64,000 nucleotides of DNA, taken from positions 1 through 64,000 of the forward strand of contig NZ_JAMPTM010000002.1 in NCBI RefSeq assembly GCF_025403375.1. The letters run 5' to 3'. The DNA comes from Frankia gtarii (GTDB lineage: Bacteria; Actinomycetota; Actinomycetes; Frankiales; Frankiaceae). A program made the translations under genes and the position numbers. The notes beneath the pieces were generated by a model. The model had not been told where the DNA came from. It made no database searches and saw nothing but the letters and a program-made list of their open reading frames with translations. Positions 43,625-52,823 of the stretch are shown piece after piece (positions within the stretch are counted from its first letter, which is position 1; each line of letters opens with the position of its first letter).

Positions 43625-44434
43625 ATGGAGACGCTTAACGTTCGACGGCCGCGGACCGGGGTAGCCCTGGTGACCTTGGAACGCCCCGAACGGCTCAACG
43701 CGTTGAATCGGCGGATGCTTCATGAGCTTCGGATGGTCGCCGAGGAGCTGACCACCGACGCGTCGGTGCGGGCCGTCGTCCTCACCGGAGCCGGCCGCGG
43801 ATTCTGCTCCGGGTATGACCTCGACGGCGCGGCCGAGTTCGCGACTCTCGGCCCGACGGGCGGGCTGGCGTTGCAGGACATGGCCAACCGGACGCTGCAC
43901 GCCCTGCACACGCTGCCCCAGCCGCTGATCGCCGCCGTCGGCGGTCCGGCCATCGGTGGCGGCGTCAGCCTCGCCCTGGTCGCAGACATCCGCATCGCGG
44001 CCGTCGACGCGCTGTTCCAGGCCGCGTTCGTCCGGATCGGCATGTCGGGCGGCGATCTGGGTGCCTCCTGGCTGCTGCCGCGGATCGTCGGGCGAGGACT
44101 CGCCGCCGAGCTGATGTACACGGCGCGACCGGTCGGCGCCGAGGAGGCGGTGCGCATCGGCCTTGCCAACCGGGCCGTGCCCACCGCCTCGCTGCTCGAC
44201 ACCGCGCTCGACCTCGCGGGCCAGATCGCCGTCCACCCCCCGCTGGGTGTGCAGCTGTCCAAGCGGGCGCTGCAGGCCAGCACGGACTCGCCGTCACTGT
44301 GGTCGGCCCTGGAGACGGAGGCCCGTGGTCAGGCACTGCTGATGGGGCATCCGGACACGGCGCAGGCGATCGCGGCCCTGCGGGAGAGCCTCGCCGCGGG
44401 CCGCGCGTCGAAGGGCCGCGCGTCGAAGGGCTGA
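43625..44434 (+). CDS. Enoyl-CoA hydratase/isomerase family protein
   Basis: A 269-residue crotonase. The oxyanion-hole parts are AGRGFCSGYDL and GGPAIGGGVSLALVADIRIA. The usual first glutamate is Ser here and the second catalytic position carries Asp in GGDLGASWLLPRIVG, a frequent variant among actinobacterial EchA proteins, so it may be an isomerase or hydrolase rather than a hydratase. The N-terminus looks complete. It lies immediately beside the IS element, which supplies the ribosome site, and ends at a strong terminator. Confidence 0.85.
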   Translation: METLNVRRPRTGVALVTLERPERLNALNRRMLHELRMVAEELTTDASVRAVVLTGAGRGFCSGYDLDGAAEFATLGPTGGLALQDMANRTLHALHTLPQPLIAAVGGPAIGGGVSLALVADIRIAAVDALFQAAFVRIGMSGGDLGASWLLPRIVGRGLAAELMYTARPVGAEEAVRIGLANRAVPTASLLDTALDLAGQIAVHPPLGVQLSKRALQASTDSPSLWSALETEARGQALLMGHPDTAQAIAALRESLAAGRASKGRASKG

Positions 44435-44448
44435 GCTCCGGAGGACAC

Positions 44449-44492
44449 GAGCGAGGGGGGCCGGATCGACGCCGATCCGGCCCCCCTCGCTC
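44449..44492. terminator. 20-bp perfect bidirectional terminator
   Basis: Perfect 20-base arms starting GAGCGAGGGGGG close on the loop ACGC. It lies between the convergent enoyl-CoA hydratase and LLM genes, 15 and 17 bases from their stops. Confidence 0.85.
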
Positions 44493-44508
44493 GGCCGGGC
44501 CGGGCGGG

Positions 44509-45543
44509 TCAGCTCGCTCGCAGCTGGGACACGAGGTCGTAGCGCGCCTCGTCGGCCAGGCCGTAGGGCAGATACAGGGTGAAGCGGTCGATCAGCCCGG
44601 TGAAGCGACGGCGGATCTCCCGGGCGACCGCGGCCGGTTCACCCACCGCGGCGAAGGTGTGGAGCACGGTGTCGTCGACGAGCGCGGTCATGGCGGCCCA
44701 GTCCTTCCGCCGGGACAGCAGGTGGAGCTCCGTGTGCAGATCACCCCAGCCGTGCAGCTCGAGCACGCCGCGGTAGGCGGGCGTCGCGGCATAGAAGGCG
44801 ATGCGCTCGCGGACCGCCCGTACCGCCTTCTCGATGTCCTCGTCATCGGTCCCGGTCGCCACCAGGCCGGGGTAGGACAGCGTGAACCGCTCGCGGGTCT
44901 TCCCGTTCGCGCCGAGTACGGATGCGAGCTGGGGGAGTGTGACCTCCCGCAGATAGCGTTCGCTGGTGAAGGAGTGCACCAGCATTCCGTCGGCGACCTC
45001 GGCCGCGACCGACGTCATCTTCGGCCCGACCGCGGCGATCAGCACCGGTGGTGGCCCGAACGGGTTGGGCCCGGGATTGAACATCGGCGTCATCAGGGTG
45101 TTCCGGTAGATCTCGCCGTGGAAATCGAGCGGCTCGTCGTCGTGCCAGCTCCGCCAGATGGAGCGGATGGCCAGCACGAACTCCCGCATCCGTTCGGCGG
45201 GCGCGGACCAGGGCATGTCGAAACGCCGTTCGATGTGCGGCCGGATCTGCGAACCGAGGCCCAGCGTGAAGCGGCCGGCGCTGAAGGTCTGCAGGTCGTT
45301 GGCGACGGTGGCGGTCGTCATCGGGTTGCGGGCGAACGCCACGGCGATGGCCGTCCCGATGTGCAGCCGGGGTGAACGGTCCGCGGCCAGCAGCAGGGGG
45401 AGGAACGGGTCCCGGTTGACCTCGGTGCTCCACACGCCGTCGTATCCGAGGTGATCGGCGTGCGCGACCTGCGCCGTGAGATCGGCGATGTCCGCGCCGC
45501 GGGTGCCGTCGGTGGATCCGCCGATATGGCCGTCGACCAGCAC
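44509..45543 (-). CDS. LLM-class F420-type oxidoreductase
   Basis: A 344-residue luciferase-like enzyme. Blocks are VAHADHLGYDGVWSTEVNRDPF, HIGTAIAVAFARNPMTTATVANDLQTFSAGRFTLGLGSQ and VLIAAVGPKM, close to the F420-dependent LLM subgroup (TIGR03617-like in my recollection). The GTG at 45543 has AAGGAG upstream. It is divergent from a double-TetR regulator that likely controls it. The substrate is unknown. Confidence 0.85.
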   Translation of the reverse strand: MLVDGHIGGSTDGTRGADIADLTAQVAHADHLGYDGVWSTEVNRDPFLPLLLAADRSPRLHIGTAIAVAFARNPMTTATVANDLQTFSAGRFTLGLGSQIRPHIERRFDMPWSAPAERMREFVLAIRSIWRSWHDDEPLDFHGEIYRNTLMTPMFNPGPNPFGPPPVLIAAVGPKMTSVAAEVADGMLVHSFTSERYLREVTLPQLASVLGANGKTRERFTLSYPGLVATGTDDEDIEKAVRAVRERIAFYAATPAYRGVLELHGWGDLHTELHLLSRRKDWAAMTALVDDTVLHTFAAVGEPAAVAREIRRRFTGLIDRFTLYLPYGLADEARYDLVSQLRAS

Positions 45544-45699
45544 GTGCCGACTCCTTCTGATCGTGGCAGGTTTGGTTCCCGACCTGTCGGGACGGGCCGG
45601 GGAACGGGCGAAGTAAATCAGGGGTAACCTTTCGAGGTCAACTGATCCGGCTGTTCCCCCGATGGGAGGCGGTAAGTCCGTGACCGGAGGAAGTACCTG

Positions 45700-46890
45700 G
45701 TGAGCGCGCGGGCCGGCCGGGCGCCGATCAGGCGGACCCCACGGCCGCGCGACCGTCGAGCGCAGATCCTGGCGGCGGCCAGCGACCTGTTCTATCGCTT
45801 CGGTTATCACAACGTCGGCACCGAGGACATCGCCAAGGCGGTCGGCATCACTCCCGGTGCGCTCTACCGCCATGTCCGCAGCAAGGAGGAGCTCCTGGCC
45901 AGCGCGCTGTCGGACAGTTTCGAGCGGGCTACGATCGTCATCGATCGCCAGCCGCCCGGCGGCTTCGCCGCCGTGGTCGGGGACCTGGCCGAGACCGCCG
46001 CGCACCGGCGCGAGCTCGGGGTGCTGTGGACGCGGGAGACCCGGCATCTTCACGCCGAGTACCGCACGCCGATGCTGGAACGGTTCTTCGCGTTTCTGGG
46101 AAACCTGACCGCCGCGCTGCGAGACGCCCGCGGCGAGCTGAGCCGCGACGACGCGCAGCTGTTGTCGTGGTGCCTGCTCGCCGTGCTCACCAGCGCCTCC
46201 TACCACCGGGTCGCTGCCTCCCCGGACGTGCTGGCCTCGTTGCTGCGGGACATGGCCCTGCGGGTGTGTGAGGCGCGGATCGACGGCTGCGGGGTCCGGG
46301 CGGAGCCGGTCGCGGGCGGCGGGGAGACCGGACTGCCGCCCCGGGCGCGCCGGGAGGCGTTGCTGGCCGCCGCGGCCCGGTTGTTCGGGGGCCGTGGCTA
46401 CCAGTCGGTGACGATGGAGGAGGTCGGTGCGGAGGTCGGAGTGACCGGCACCGGTGTCTACCGGCACTTCGCCACGAAGGCCGACCTGCTGAGCGCGATC
46501 GTCGCGCGCGCCACCGAGTCGCTGCAGCTGGGTATGTCACGGGCCCTGGCCGCGGCCGCGACCCCGGCGGACGGTCTGGACAATGCGGTGGCTGCCTACA
46601 TCGACTTCGCGATGGCGCACACCGACCTCGTGAACGTCCTGCTCACCGAGGTGATGAACGTGCCGCAGCCGTACCGCCACCGCATCCGGCGGGCCGAGCA
46701 CGACTACGTCGCCGAGTGGGTCCGCCTGCTGGCGGCGACACATCCGGAGCTGGACCGCACCACGGTTCTCTTCCGTGTCCACGCGGTCCTCACCGTCATC
46801 AACGACGTCGCGCGTACGCCGCACCTGCGTGGGCAGCCGGGCCTGGTGGACAGGGTGCGGCTGGTCGCGGCCGCTGTTCTGCACGGCTGA
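45700..46890 (+). CDS. Tandem double-TetR regulator
   Basis: One 396-residue protein holds two complete TetR units. The first helix-turn-helix (residues about 15-65) reads ILAAASDLFYRFGYHNVGTEDIAKAVGITPGALYRH. The second (about 210-262) reads LLAAAARLFGGRGYQSVTMEEVGAEVGVTGTGVYRH. Each has its own C-terminal domain. TetR proteins normally dimerise from single units, so this may act as an internal pseudo-dimer. GTG at 45700 with GGAGG upstream. It is divergent from the LLM gene, its probable target. Confidence 0.88.
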   Translation: MSARAGRAPIRRTPRPRDRRAQILAAASDLFYRFGYHNVGTEDIAKAVGITPGALYRHVRSKEELLASALSDSFERATIVIDRQPPGGFAAVVGDLAETAAHRRELGVLWTRETRHLHAEYRTPMLERFFAFLGNLTAALRDARGELSRDDAQLLSWCLLAVLTSASYHRVAASPDVLASLLRDMALRVCEARIDGCGVRAEPVAGGGETGLPPRARREALLAAAARLFGGRGYQSVTMEEVGAEVGVTGTGVYRHFATKADLLSAIVARATESLQLGMSRALAAAATPADGLDNAVAAYIDFAMAHTDLVNVLLTEVMNVPQPYRHRIRRAEHDYVAEWVRLLAATHPELDRTTVLFRVHAVLTVINDVARTPHLRGQPGLVDRVRLVAAAVLHG

Positions 46891-47133
46891 CGCCGGACCG
46901 CCCCGACCCGGGCGACGAAGTTCGTTCCGGTCTTGACGGAGTGAACTGGGTCACTTATGGTCCGATAAGTAAATCCTGCGACACACGTTGACGGATTCTA
47001 TCGGCCTTCGCGTCGGCGAAGGCGGTGGCACGCCGTGACGGTACGGTGCTTGCGGGCGGCGGCTCTCGGAGCGAGAGGGTGTACAGCCTTGACCAGGAAA
47101 CGTAGCGCGCAAGCTCTGTCCTTCGGAGCGGGG

Positions 47134-47301
47134 TTAGCGCGTTGCTGCTGGGCACCGCTGCCCCTCGATGTATTCGCGCAACAGTGCGAGCGGGGCACCG
47201 TCAGCCGACACGGCGAAGTACGACGACCAGAAGCGCTCGCGCATGCTGTACCGGTTCACTCGGCCGGTGAACTCGGAGCGCAGCCATCGCGCTGCGGCCA
47301 T
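47134..47301 (-). pseudogene. tnpA C-terminal fragment
   Basis: The frame WLRSEFTGRVNRYSMRERFW, then ADGAPLALLREYIEGQRCPA, matches the end of IS200-type Y1 transposases including the catalytic tyrosine helix. The HUH half is missing. Confidence 0.65.
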
Positions 47302-47313
47302 CGGGACGGCCCG

Positions 47314-47550
47314 AAACCGTTGAAGGTCCGGTCGTGGACCTGTCCCGCGTGCGGTGTCAGCCACGACCGGGACCTGAACGCCGCGCGGAAAATCCTCGTC
47401 GAGGGGCAGCGCCTGGTCGCTGCTGGGCGGAAAGGCGCGGCAGCGATGCCGTGTCAGGCGGAGACCGTAAACGCCGGTGGAGCCGATATAAGACCCGGAC
47501 CTGCCCGGGTGGTTGGCTGCGAAGCAGGAACCCACCGAGGTGCCGTGTGA
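47314..47550 (+). pseudogene. tnpB C-terminal fragment
   Basis: The frame VRSWTCPACGVSHDRDLNAARKIL is the zinc-ribbon half and last RuvC aspartate region of TnpB, followed by a short tail that reaches the right end. The rest of the gene is lost. Confidence 0.7.
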
Positions 47551-47633
47551 ACCCGCGCGGCGCGGTAGGAATCCCCGTCCTTCAGCTTCAGGGTGGGGAG
47601 GACGTCAAAGCGCCGAACTCTTCGATCGTGTCG

Positions 47634-48800
47634 ATGCAGGTGGAGGTTCGGGATCGACGACGGGAACTGGTCTCGGCGCTGCGCGCCGCGGCGGGGACGG
47701 AGCTGCCCGCCTGCGACGATGGTCCGGCGGCGGCTCTGGCGGCCCGGCTCGACCAGCTCGCGGCCGAGCCTGCCGACGCCGAGCTCCGGGCCGCCCTCGG
47801 CGCGGGCCGCTTCGACCGGATCGGCGATCTGTTCGCCGAGCTCGGCGCGGTGCGGTCGGATCTGTGCGCGTGGGTGGTGGAAGGGCCGTTCCAGGCGCTG
47901 AGCCGGATCCGGGACCAGCTCACCCTGCTGCGCCGGGAGACGAGCTCCGGGCGGATCACCCGGGCCGCCCCCGCCGCACTGTGCGCGGCCGGCGGCTTCG
48001 ACCGGGCGATGATCTCCAGCCTGCGTGGTTCGACCTGGCTGCCGGTCGCGCTGCACGTCGAGACGGATGTCGACGGCCCCGTGAACGAGGCCCTGCGCCG
48101 TTTCCTCACGGACGTGGAGATACCGCTGGCGTCGTCGATGCCCGAGACCGAGCTGGTCCGCCGGCGGGCGCCCGCGTTGATCCGGCATGCCCAGTCAGAG
48201 GGTCGCGTCTTCCGGCCACTGATCGAGATCTCCGGGACGCGGGAATACGTCGCCGCGCCGATCGTCGCGGGCGGCTGCGTCCTCGGCTTCCTGCATGCCG
48301 ACACCTACGCCTCGGGGCGCCGCCTCACCGATGCCGACCGGGATCACCTCCAGACGTTCGCCGACGGTCTCGGACTCATCCTCGAACGGACGGTTCTGCT
48401 GGAACGCGCGAGGCTGCAGCGCGATCGGATCGCGGACGCGTTCAGCGCCGTGCGCGCCACGAGCGAGGTGCTCGGTACCGCGCCGGTCCACCTGGCACGC
48501 ACGATCACGCTGTCCACGCAGCGCCGCGCGACGGTGGCCGGGCGGTCCTCGCCCTCGCCGTCGGCCATGATCGCGGCGGCACCTCCGCTCCCCGACGGTC
48601 TCACTCCGCGGGAGCGTGAGGTGCTCCGCCTGCTGGCCGCGGGCGCGACCAACGCACAGATCGCCAATGCCCTCACAGTCTCGGAGACGACGGTGAAGTC
48701 CCACGTGAAGCACATCCTGCGCAAACTGCGCGCCTCGAACCGAGCCGAGGCGATTGCCCGCTATCTGTACCTCGCCCGCACGGCGGACCGGGCGTTATGA
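47634..48800 (+). CDS. GAF-LuxR transcriptional regulator
   Basis: A 388-residue regulator: a helical N-terminal region, a GAF-like domain (about residues 110-265, with TREYVAAPIVAGGCVLGFLHAD) and a C-terminal LuxR domain (LTPREREVLRLLAAGATNAQIANALTVSETTVKSHVKHILRKL). The IS605 remnant ends 25 bases upstream, no ribosome site precedes the ATG, and an in-frame extension reads into the IS. The native start may be lost. The stop overlaps the start of a paralogous regulator (ATGA). Both probably control the catabolic island that follows. Confidence 0.82.
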   Translation: MQVEVRDRRRELVSALRAAAGTELPACDDGPAAALAARLDQLAAEPADAELRAALGAGRFDRIGDLFAELGAVRSDLCAWVVEGPFQALSRIRDQLTLLRRETSSGRITRAAPAALCAAGGFDRAMISSLRGSTWLPVALHVETDVDGPVNEALRRFLTDVEIPLASSMPETELVRRRAPALIRHAQSEGRVFRPLIEISGTREYVAAPIVAGGCVLGFLHADTYASGRRLTDADRDHLQTFADGLGLILERTVLLERARLQRDRIADAFSAVRATSEVLGTAPVHLARTITLSTQRRATVAGRSSPSPSAMIAAAPPLPDGLTPREREVLRLLAAGATNAQIANALTVSETTVKSHVKHILRKLRASNRAEAIARYLYLARTADRAL

Positions 48801-50014
48801 CGGTGACGGCCGGCGACCGCCGGCACAGCATGTTCCCGGTACCCGTCGGCGACCGGGGCTGGCGGCGGCGCGAACGCGAACTGGGCGATCGGTTGGCCTT
48901 CCTGCACGGCGAGGTCTGTGACGCTCTCGGCATCGAGCTGTCGCGCGGCACCGTCCTCGCCTCCTCGGAGTCGTGGACCGGGGTCGTCTCGGACCTCGCC
49001 CGGCTCTGCGTCGACCGGCTGCGCGCGATGGCCGGCCACGCCGACGAAGCCGACGAGGCCGGCCTGCGGACCTGCCTGCTCATCCTTGACCTGCACGAAC
49101 TCGCCTTCGACCTCGGCCAGCACGAACGAGACCGGCGCACGCGTCGACTGGCCGCCTGCTCCGAGGGACTCGCGCGCATGCGGGTGCTGCCGCACTCGAC
49201 GGATCTGCTGGACCGCGCGTGCGAGGAACTGGTCCGGCGCTGCGGCTTCGGCCGTGCGGTGCTGTCCCGGGTCGACGACGGCGTCTGGCGGCCGTGGATG
49301 GCGTACTTCAGCAACGGCGACGAGTTCGAGTCGTGGTTCGCGGGCTGGGTCGACCAGCCGATTCGGCTCGAAGGGCGCACCCCCGAGACGACGCTGCTCA
49401 CCGAGTGCCGGCCCGTCGCCGTCTACGACACGGCGAACACCGTCGTACACCGGTCGATCATCGTGGACTCGGGTCGCTCGGACTCCTACGTCGTCGCCCC
49501 GTTGATGCACGGCACCTCGGTGGTGGGATTCCTCCACGCGGATCACCATCCGGCTTCGCGGCGCGTCGACGACTTCGACCGGGATGTCCTCTGGGCCTTC
49601 GCGGAGGGTTTCAGCCACCTGTACGAGCGGATCGTCCTGGCCGAGCGCCTTCGGACCCAGCGCGACCAGGCTCGGGAGATCCTGTCATCGGCGGTCGAAT
49701 CGGTGAGTGACTTCTGCGACGCGGGTATCGATTTCTCGCCGCACGCGGCCGTCGGAGCCATGCCGCGGACTCCCGTTGCGCCCCATCCGCTCGCCACCGG
49801 GCATCCTGGTGGGGAGCTCACCGCGCGCGAGTCGGAGGTCCTCGAGCTGATGGTGGTGGGAGCGACGAACGGTGCCATCGCCGAGACGCTGGTCATCTCC
49901 GAGGACACCGTGAAATCACATGTGAAACACATCCTGCGCAAGCTCGGTGCCGCGAACCGGTCGCAGGCGATCGCGCGGTCGCTGGGCATCGCCGTGCACG
50001 GCGACGGTGTCTGA
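48797..50014 (+). CDS. GAF-LuxR transcriptional regulator (paralog)
   Basis: A 405-residue relative of the upstream protein with the same order: N-terminal helices, GAF-like domain (SDSYVVAPLMHGTSVVGFLHADHHPASRR) and LuxR domain (LTARESEVLELMVVGATNGAIAETLVISEDTVKSHVKHILRKL). Translationally coupled by ATGA, so the two may form a heterodimer. It resembles regulators that sense a pathway intermediate in mycobacterial and Rhodococcus catabolic clusters. The end of the gene is followed by a 27-base imperfect duplication of its last codons. Confidence 0.85.
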   Translation: MTVTAGDRRHSMFPVPVGDRGWRRRERELGDRLAFLHGEVCDALGIELSRGTVLASSESWTGVVSDLARLCVDRLRAMAGHADEADEAGLRTCLLILDLHELAFDLGQHERDRRTRRLAACSEGLARMRVLPHSTDLLDRACEELVRRCGFGRAVLSRVDDGVWRPWMAYFSNGDEFESWFAGWVDQPIRLEGRTPETTLLTECRPVAVYDTANTVVHRSIIVDSGRSDSYVVAPLMHGTSVVGFLHADHHPASRRVDDFDRDVLWAFAEGFSHLYERIVLAERLRTQRDQAREILSSAVESVSDFCDAGIDFSPHAAVGAMPRTPVAPHPLATGHPGGELTARESEVLELMVVGATNGAIAETLVISEDTVKSHVKHILRKLGAANRSQAIARSLGIAVHGDGV

Positions 50015-50046
50015 GGTCGCCGTGCACGGGCGACGGTGTCTGAGGT
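49991..50046. repeat. Tandem duplication across the LuxR stop codon
   Basis: The 27 bases ending the gene (GCCGTGCACGGCGACGGTGT, then TGA and GGT) recur directly as a 28-base copy with one extra G. The second copy is untranslated. Confidence 0.75.
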
Positions 50047-50115
50047 TGCCGGTCACCGTGGCCGCCTCGGGTGCGGCCGGGCGCTGCTCGCCGCCCCGGC
50101 CGCACCCGGTGTTGC

Positions 50116-51333
50116 TCACGGTGTGCCGAGCAGCCCCAGTTCGGCGCGTCCGAGCAGGTCATAGGCCTGATCGGTGGTGAGCGGATGGAAGGGGCCGCCG
50201 CGGGCGTCACGGTAGAGGCGTTCGAGCACGTGTCCCCGCCGGAAGGAGGACCCGCCGACCAGCCGGAGCGCGGCGTCCGTCACCCTGATCGCGGTCTCCG
50301 TCGCGGTGACCTTGGTGACATCGACGAACCCTGCGCGCGCGATCGGATCCCACTCGGCGTCGCGGCCCTCGATGAGGATCCGGCCGGTTGTCTCCAACGC
50401 CCGCGCCGCGGTCTCCACGTCCACCAGCATCTTGCCGAGTCCGTACTGGACGAAGCCGATCCCCTTCAGGGCGACGTCCTTGCCCTCCAGCGTCGCGCCG
50501 AGGGTCTTCTTCTTCAGGATCTCCCGCGTCTCGGCGTAGGCCTTCTCCGCCAGGCCCAGGTACACGGCCGCGAAGCTCACCGACGCCCACTCGAACTCGC
50601 CGAACAACCCGTTGCGGAAGTTCCCGCCGTAGGAGTTGGCGGGTGCCGGCACGTCGTCGAAGACGACCGTGTGGGTGCCGGTCGCCCGCATCCCCATGGT
50701 GTCCCAGGTCTCGACGATGCTGATCCCGGGGCTGTCCATCGGCAGCACGAAGACGGCCTCCTGGGCCGCGTGCTCGGTGAAGTCCTCAGGCAGCCGCCCG
50801 TCGGTGTCCGTGATCGTCGCGTTGAAGGCGACGATGTCGGCTCCCAGGCAGAGGGTGGCCCACGTCTTCTTCCCGTGGATCCGCCAGCCGCCGTTCCCGT
50901 CGGGAATCGCCCTCGTGTCGGCGAGGCCGCTCAGACCGGCCCGGTCCTCGCTGAACGGTCCACAGATGATCTTGTGTTCCCGGACGACCTCGGTGAAGAC
51001 ACGCTCCCTGGTGGCCTCGTCGAGCAGACCGCGGAAGATACCGATCATCGTCTGGTGCATGTTGAACGCCAGCGCGATCGCCGGGTCGCCCTTCGCGAGC
51101 TCCCTGGAGACACCCGCCGTGGTCGCGATGTCGGCGCCGCGGCCGCCGTACTTCTTGGGGATCGCGATCGCGGGTAGGCCGCTGTCCTTGTAGAGCGGCA
51201 CGAGTTCGGTGGGAAAGCGGTTTTCTGCGTCGGCGGACGGACCAGCGACCGCGAACTCCTTTGCCAGCGTACGGGCCGCCTCGAGCACCTCGGCCCGTTC
51301 GGCCGGCGTTATCTCCACATCATGTTTTCCCAT
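50116..51333 (-). CDS. Acyl-CoA-dehydrogenase-fold flavoprotein
   Basis: A 405-residue member of the acyl-CoA dehydrogenase superfamily. Recognisable parts are AIPKKYGGRGADIATTAGVSRELAKGD, the flavin strand GPFSEDRAGLSG, IHGKKTWATLCLGAD and the end RLVGGSSFRRGHVLERLYRDARGG. The last block and the missing usual catalytic Glu motif are shared with DszC-like flavin monooxygenases, so it could be an oxygenase fed by the flavin reductase at 54440. Divergent from the catabolic operon. ATG at 51333 with GAGGAG upstream. Confidence 0.78.
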   Translation of the reverse strand: MGKHDVEITPAERAEVLEAARTLAKEFAVAGPSADAENRFPTELVPLYKDSGLPAIAIPKKYGGRGADIATTAGVSRELAKGDPAIALAFNMHQTMIGIFRGLLDEATRERVFTEVVREHKIICGPFSEDRAGLSGLADTRAIPDGNGGWRIHGKKTWATLCLGADIVAFNATITDTDGRLPEDFTEHAAQEAVFVLPMDSPGISIVETWDTMGMRATGTHTVVFDDVPAPANSYGGNFRNGLFGEFEWASVSFAAVYLGLAEKAYAETREILKKKTLGATLEGKDVALKGIGFVQYGLGKMLVDVETAARALETTGRILIEGRDAEWDPIARAGFVDVTKVTATETAIRVTDAALRLVGGSSFRRGHVLERLYRDARGGPFHPLTTDQAYDLLGRAELGLLGTP

Positions 51334-51717
51334 GCCGCAGTTCACTCCTCTTTGTTGATGACCACCTACTGGCGAACGTAGACCGCACAGACCGTGTTGA
51401 AATCTCCCGTCGGGAGAGCTTCTACCCTTCGATGGGGTGACACGTCGTCGGGGTTCGGCGCTCTGCCGGGCGCCGGCCCCGCACTGCCCCTGTCCCGCTC
51501 TGCGCGGCCCTTGCCCAGTTCCGCGCGGTCCTTGTCCCGCTCCGTCGATCGCCGGGGCGCGCCCCGAGGGCTCGGGGCTCACCCGAAGGGGCAAGGTGTT
51601 TAACCCCGGGGGATGACGCATCCTGCCTCGTCCGGCCTTACCGTTGGGCCATCCCCGCCGGCCGTTCGCCGGCCCTCGACTGTCTTTTCCTCACCGGCGC
51701 AAAGGAGCGTGGCCAGA
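51334..51717. promoter_or_regulatory. Divergent promoter region of the catabolic island
   Basis: 384 bases without a gene. A perfect palindrome TCTCCCG-T-CGGGAGA lies at 51403-51417 and is the best operator candidate for the GAF-LuxR pair. AAAGGAG at 51701 serves the first SnoaL-like gene. Confidence 0.5.
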
Positions 51718-52185
51718 ATGTCGTCCTACCGGTTCGCCGTGCTATGGTTGAAGGCGTTTCGTGAAAGCGCGGAGAAGGTCTGCGCCCTGTACGCCGACGA
51801 CTTCCTCTTCGAGGATCTGATCCTGGACCAGTCGATCACCGACAAAGAGGATCTGCACCGAGTTTTCGCGCCGTACGCGAACAAGGATCTGGACAACGGT
51901 ATCGGGATCAACCTGTTTCGGATCGACGAGTACATCGGTGATGCCCGTAGCGGGATCATCCGCTGGACCTGGGAGCCCGCGGGCTCGGCGGCCTTCCTCG
52001 GTGTCCCCACGGGCGGGAAGACGTTCAGCACCTCCGGTCAGACCTTCCACATCTACGACGCAGACGGCCGCATCACGCGTGAGTCGACCTACTGGGATGC
52101 GATCTCACCGCTGCACACGCTGGGCCTGCCGGTGTCGATCCATGGTGGCGTCGCCGCCCCGGTCCCCGCGTCCGCCGCGGTCTGA
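51718..52185 (+). CDS. SnoaL/NTF2-like protein
   Basis: A 155-residue cone-shaped fold protein. The pattern ALYADDFLFEDLILDQ, the Gly-Ile strand and GVPTGGKTFSTSGQTFHIYDADGRI with ESTYWD is typical of SnoaL-like enzymes and of ester-cyclase or isomerase-like proteins. First gene of the catabolic operon. A paralog follows immediately. The reaction is unknown; a hydration, isomerisation or binding role is inferred. Confidence 0.8.
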   Translation: MSSYRFAVLWLKAFRESAEKVCALYADDFLFEDLILDQSITDKEDLHRVFAPYANKDLDNGIGINLFRIDEYIGDARSGIIRWTWEPAGSAAFLGVPTGGKTFSTSGQTFHIYDADGRITRESTYWDAISPLHTLGLPVSIHGGVAAPVPASAAV

Positions 52186-52219
52186 GGCCCCAGAGACCCG
52201 AAGTGAAGGGAACACGTCG

Positions 52220-52720
52220 ATGAGCAAGGCCACCGACCACGCGCAGCGCTGGGCGCAGGCACTCACCACGGACACCGAGGCCGCCGTGGCCCTGTACGCG
52301 GACGAGGTGCTCTACGACGACCGCCGGGCGGTCGACCACGTCTACGACACCGCCACCGGCCGGGCCGAGCTGCGCGAACGCCTCGCCCCGTACGCGAACG
52401 GCGACACCGGCAACGGCGTCGGGATCCATCGCTTCGAGGTGCTTGAGGCCATCGAGACCACCGGGGGTAACGGGGCGCCCGCCGTCACGATCCTCTGGCG
52501 TTGGACCGGTGAGCACCTCGCGGGCTTTCGGGGAGTGCCGGCCGGCGGCCGGACGCTGTCCACCCGCGGCCAGACCTGGCACCAGTTCGATGCCGACGGC
52601 CGGATCGACCGTGAGCTGACCAACTGGAACGACACCCCGGTACTCCAGGAACTCGGCCTGCCGGTCCTCACCCCGCACTACTGGGACGCCGATTTCGACC
52701 CCGGCTCGCTCCTGGGCTGA
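52220..52720 (+). CDS. SnoaL/NTF2-like protein (paralog)
   Basis: A 166-residue relative of the previous gene: ALYADEVLYDDRR, FRGVPAGGRTLSTRGQTWHQFDADGRIDRELTNWND. The shared RGQTW/SGQTF block shows a duplication, possibly forming a heterodimer. It lies 34 bases after the first copy. Confidence 0.8.
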   Translation: MSKATDHAQRWAQALTTDTEAAVALYADEVLYDDRRAVDHVYDTATGRAELRERLAPYANGDTGNGVGIHRFEVLEAIETTGGNGAPAVTILWRWTGEHLAGFRGVPAGGRTLSTRGQTWHQFDADGRIDRELTNWNDTPVLQELGLPVLTPHYWDADFDPGSLLG

Positions 52721-52823
52721 AGCCCCGAAGGTATTCGCCGCTTCGTCGGTGTTCGGCAACGGTTGTGAGGTCCCGTTTTCCGCGGGCCGGTGGACGGCAG
52801 TTCGATCTGGAGGTTCAGCAGTC

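Larger units (their letters stand above)
46950..47608. mobile_element. IS200/IS605-family remnant (third)
   Basis: It contains the C-terminal end of a tnpA on the minus strand and of a tnpB on the plus strand, plus a right end of the usual form (GAATCCCCGTCCTTCAG to GGGGAGGACGTCAA, 47568-47608). A perfect stem GCCTTCGC-GTCG-GCGAAGGC is at 47004-47023. It is a different family member from the 42 kb element. The left boundary is uncertain. Confidence 0.75.

Noticed and set aside
43617-43626. TTGAT next to the IS end as an ISDra2-like target motif
   Set aside because: It lies on the wrong strand relative to tnpA/tnpB and is partly inside the element; the two-copy comparison supports CCAT instead.
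47035-47313. A plus-strand gene beginning at 47035
   Set aside because: Only its last part resembles TnpB; the first 93 codons are antisense to a tnpA fragment.
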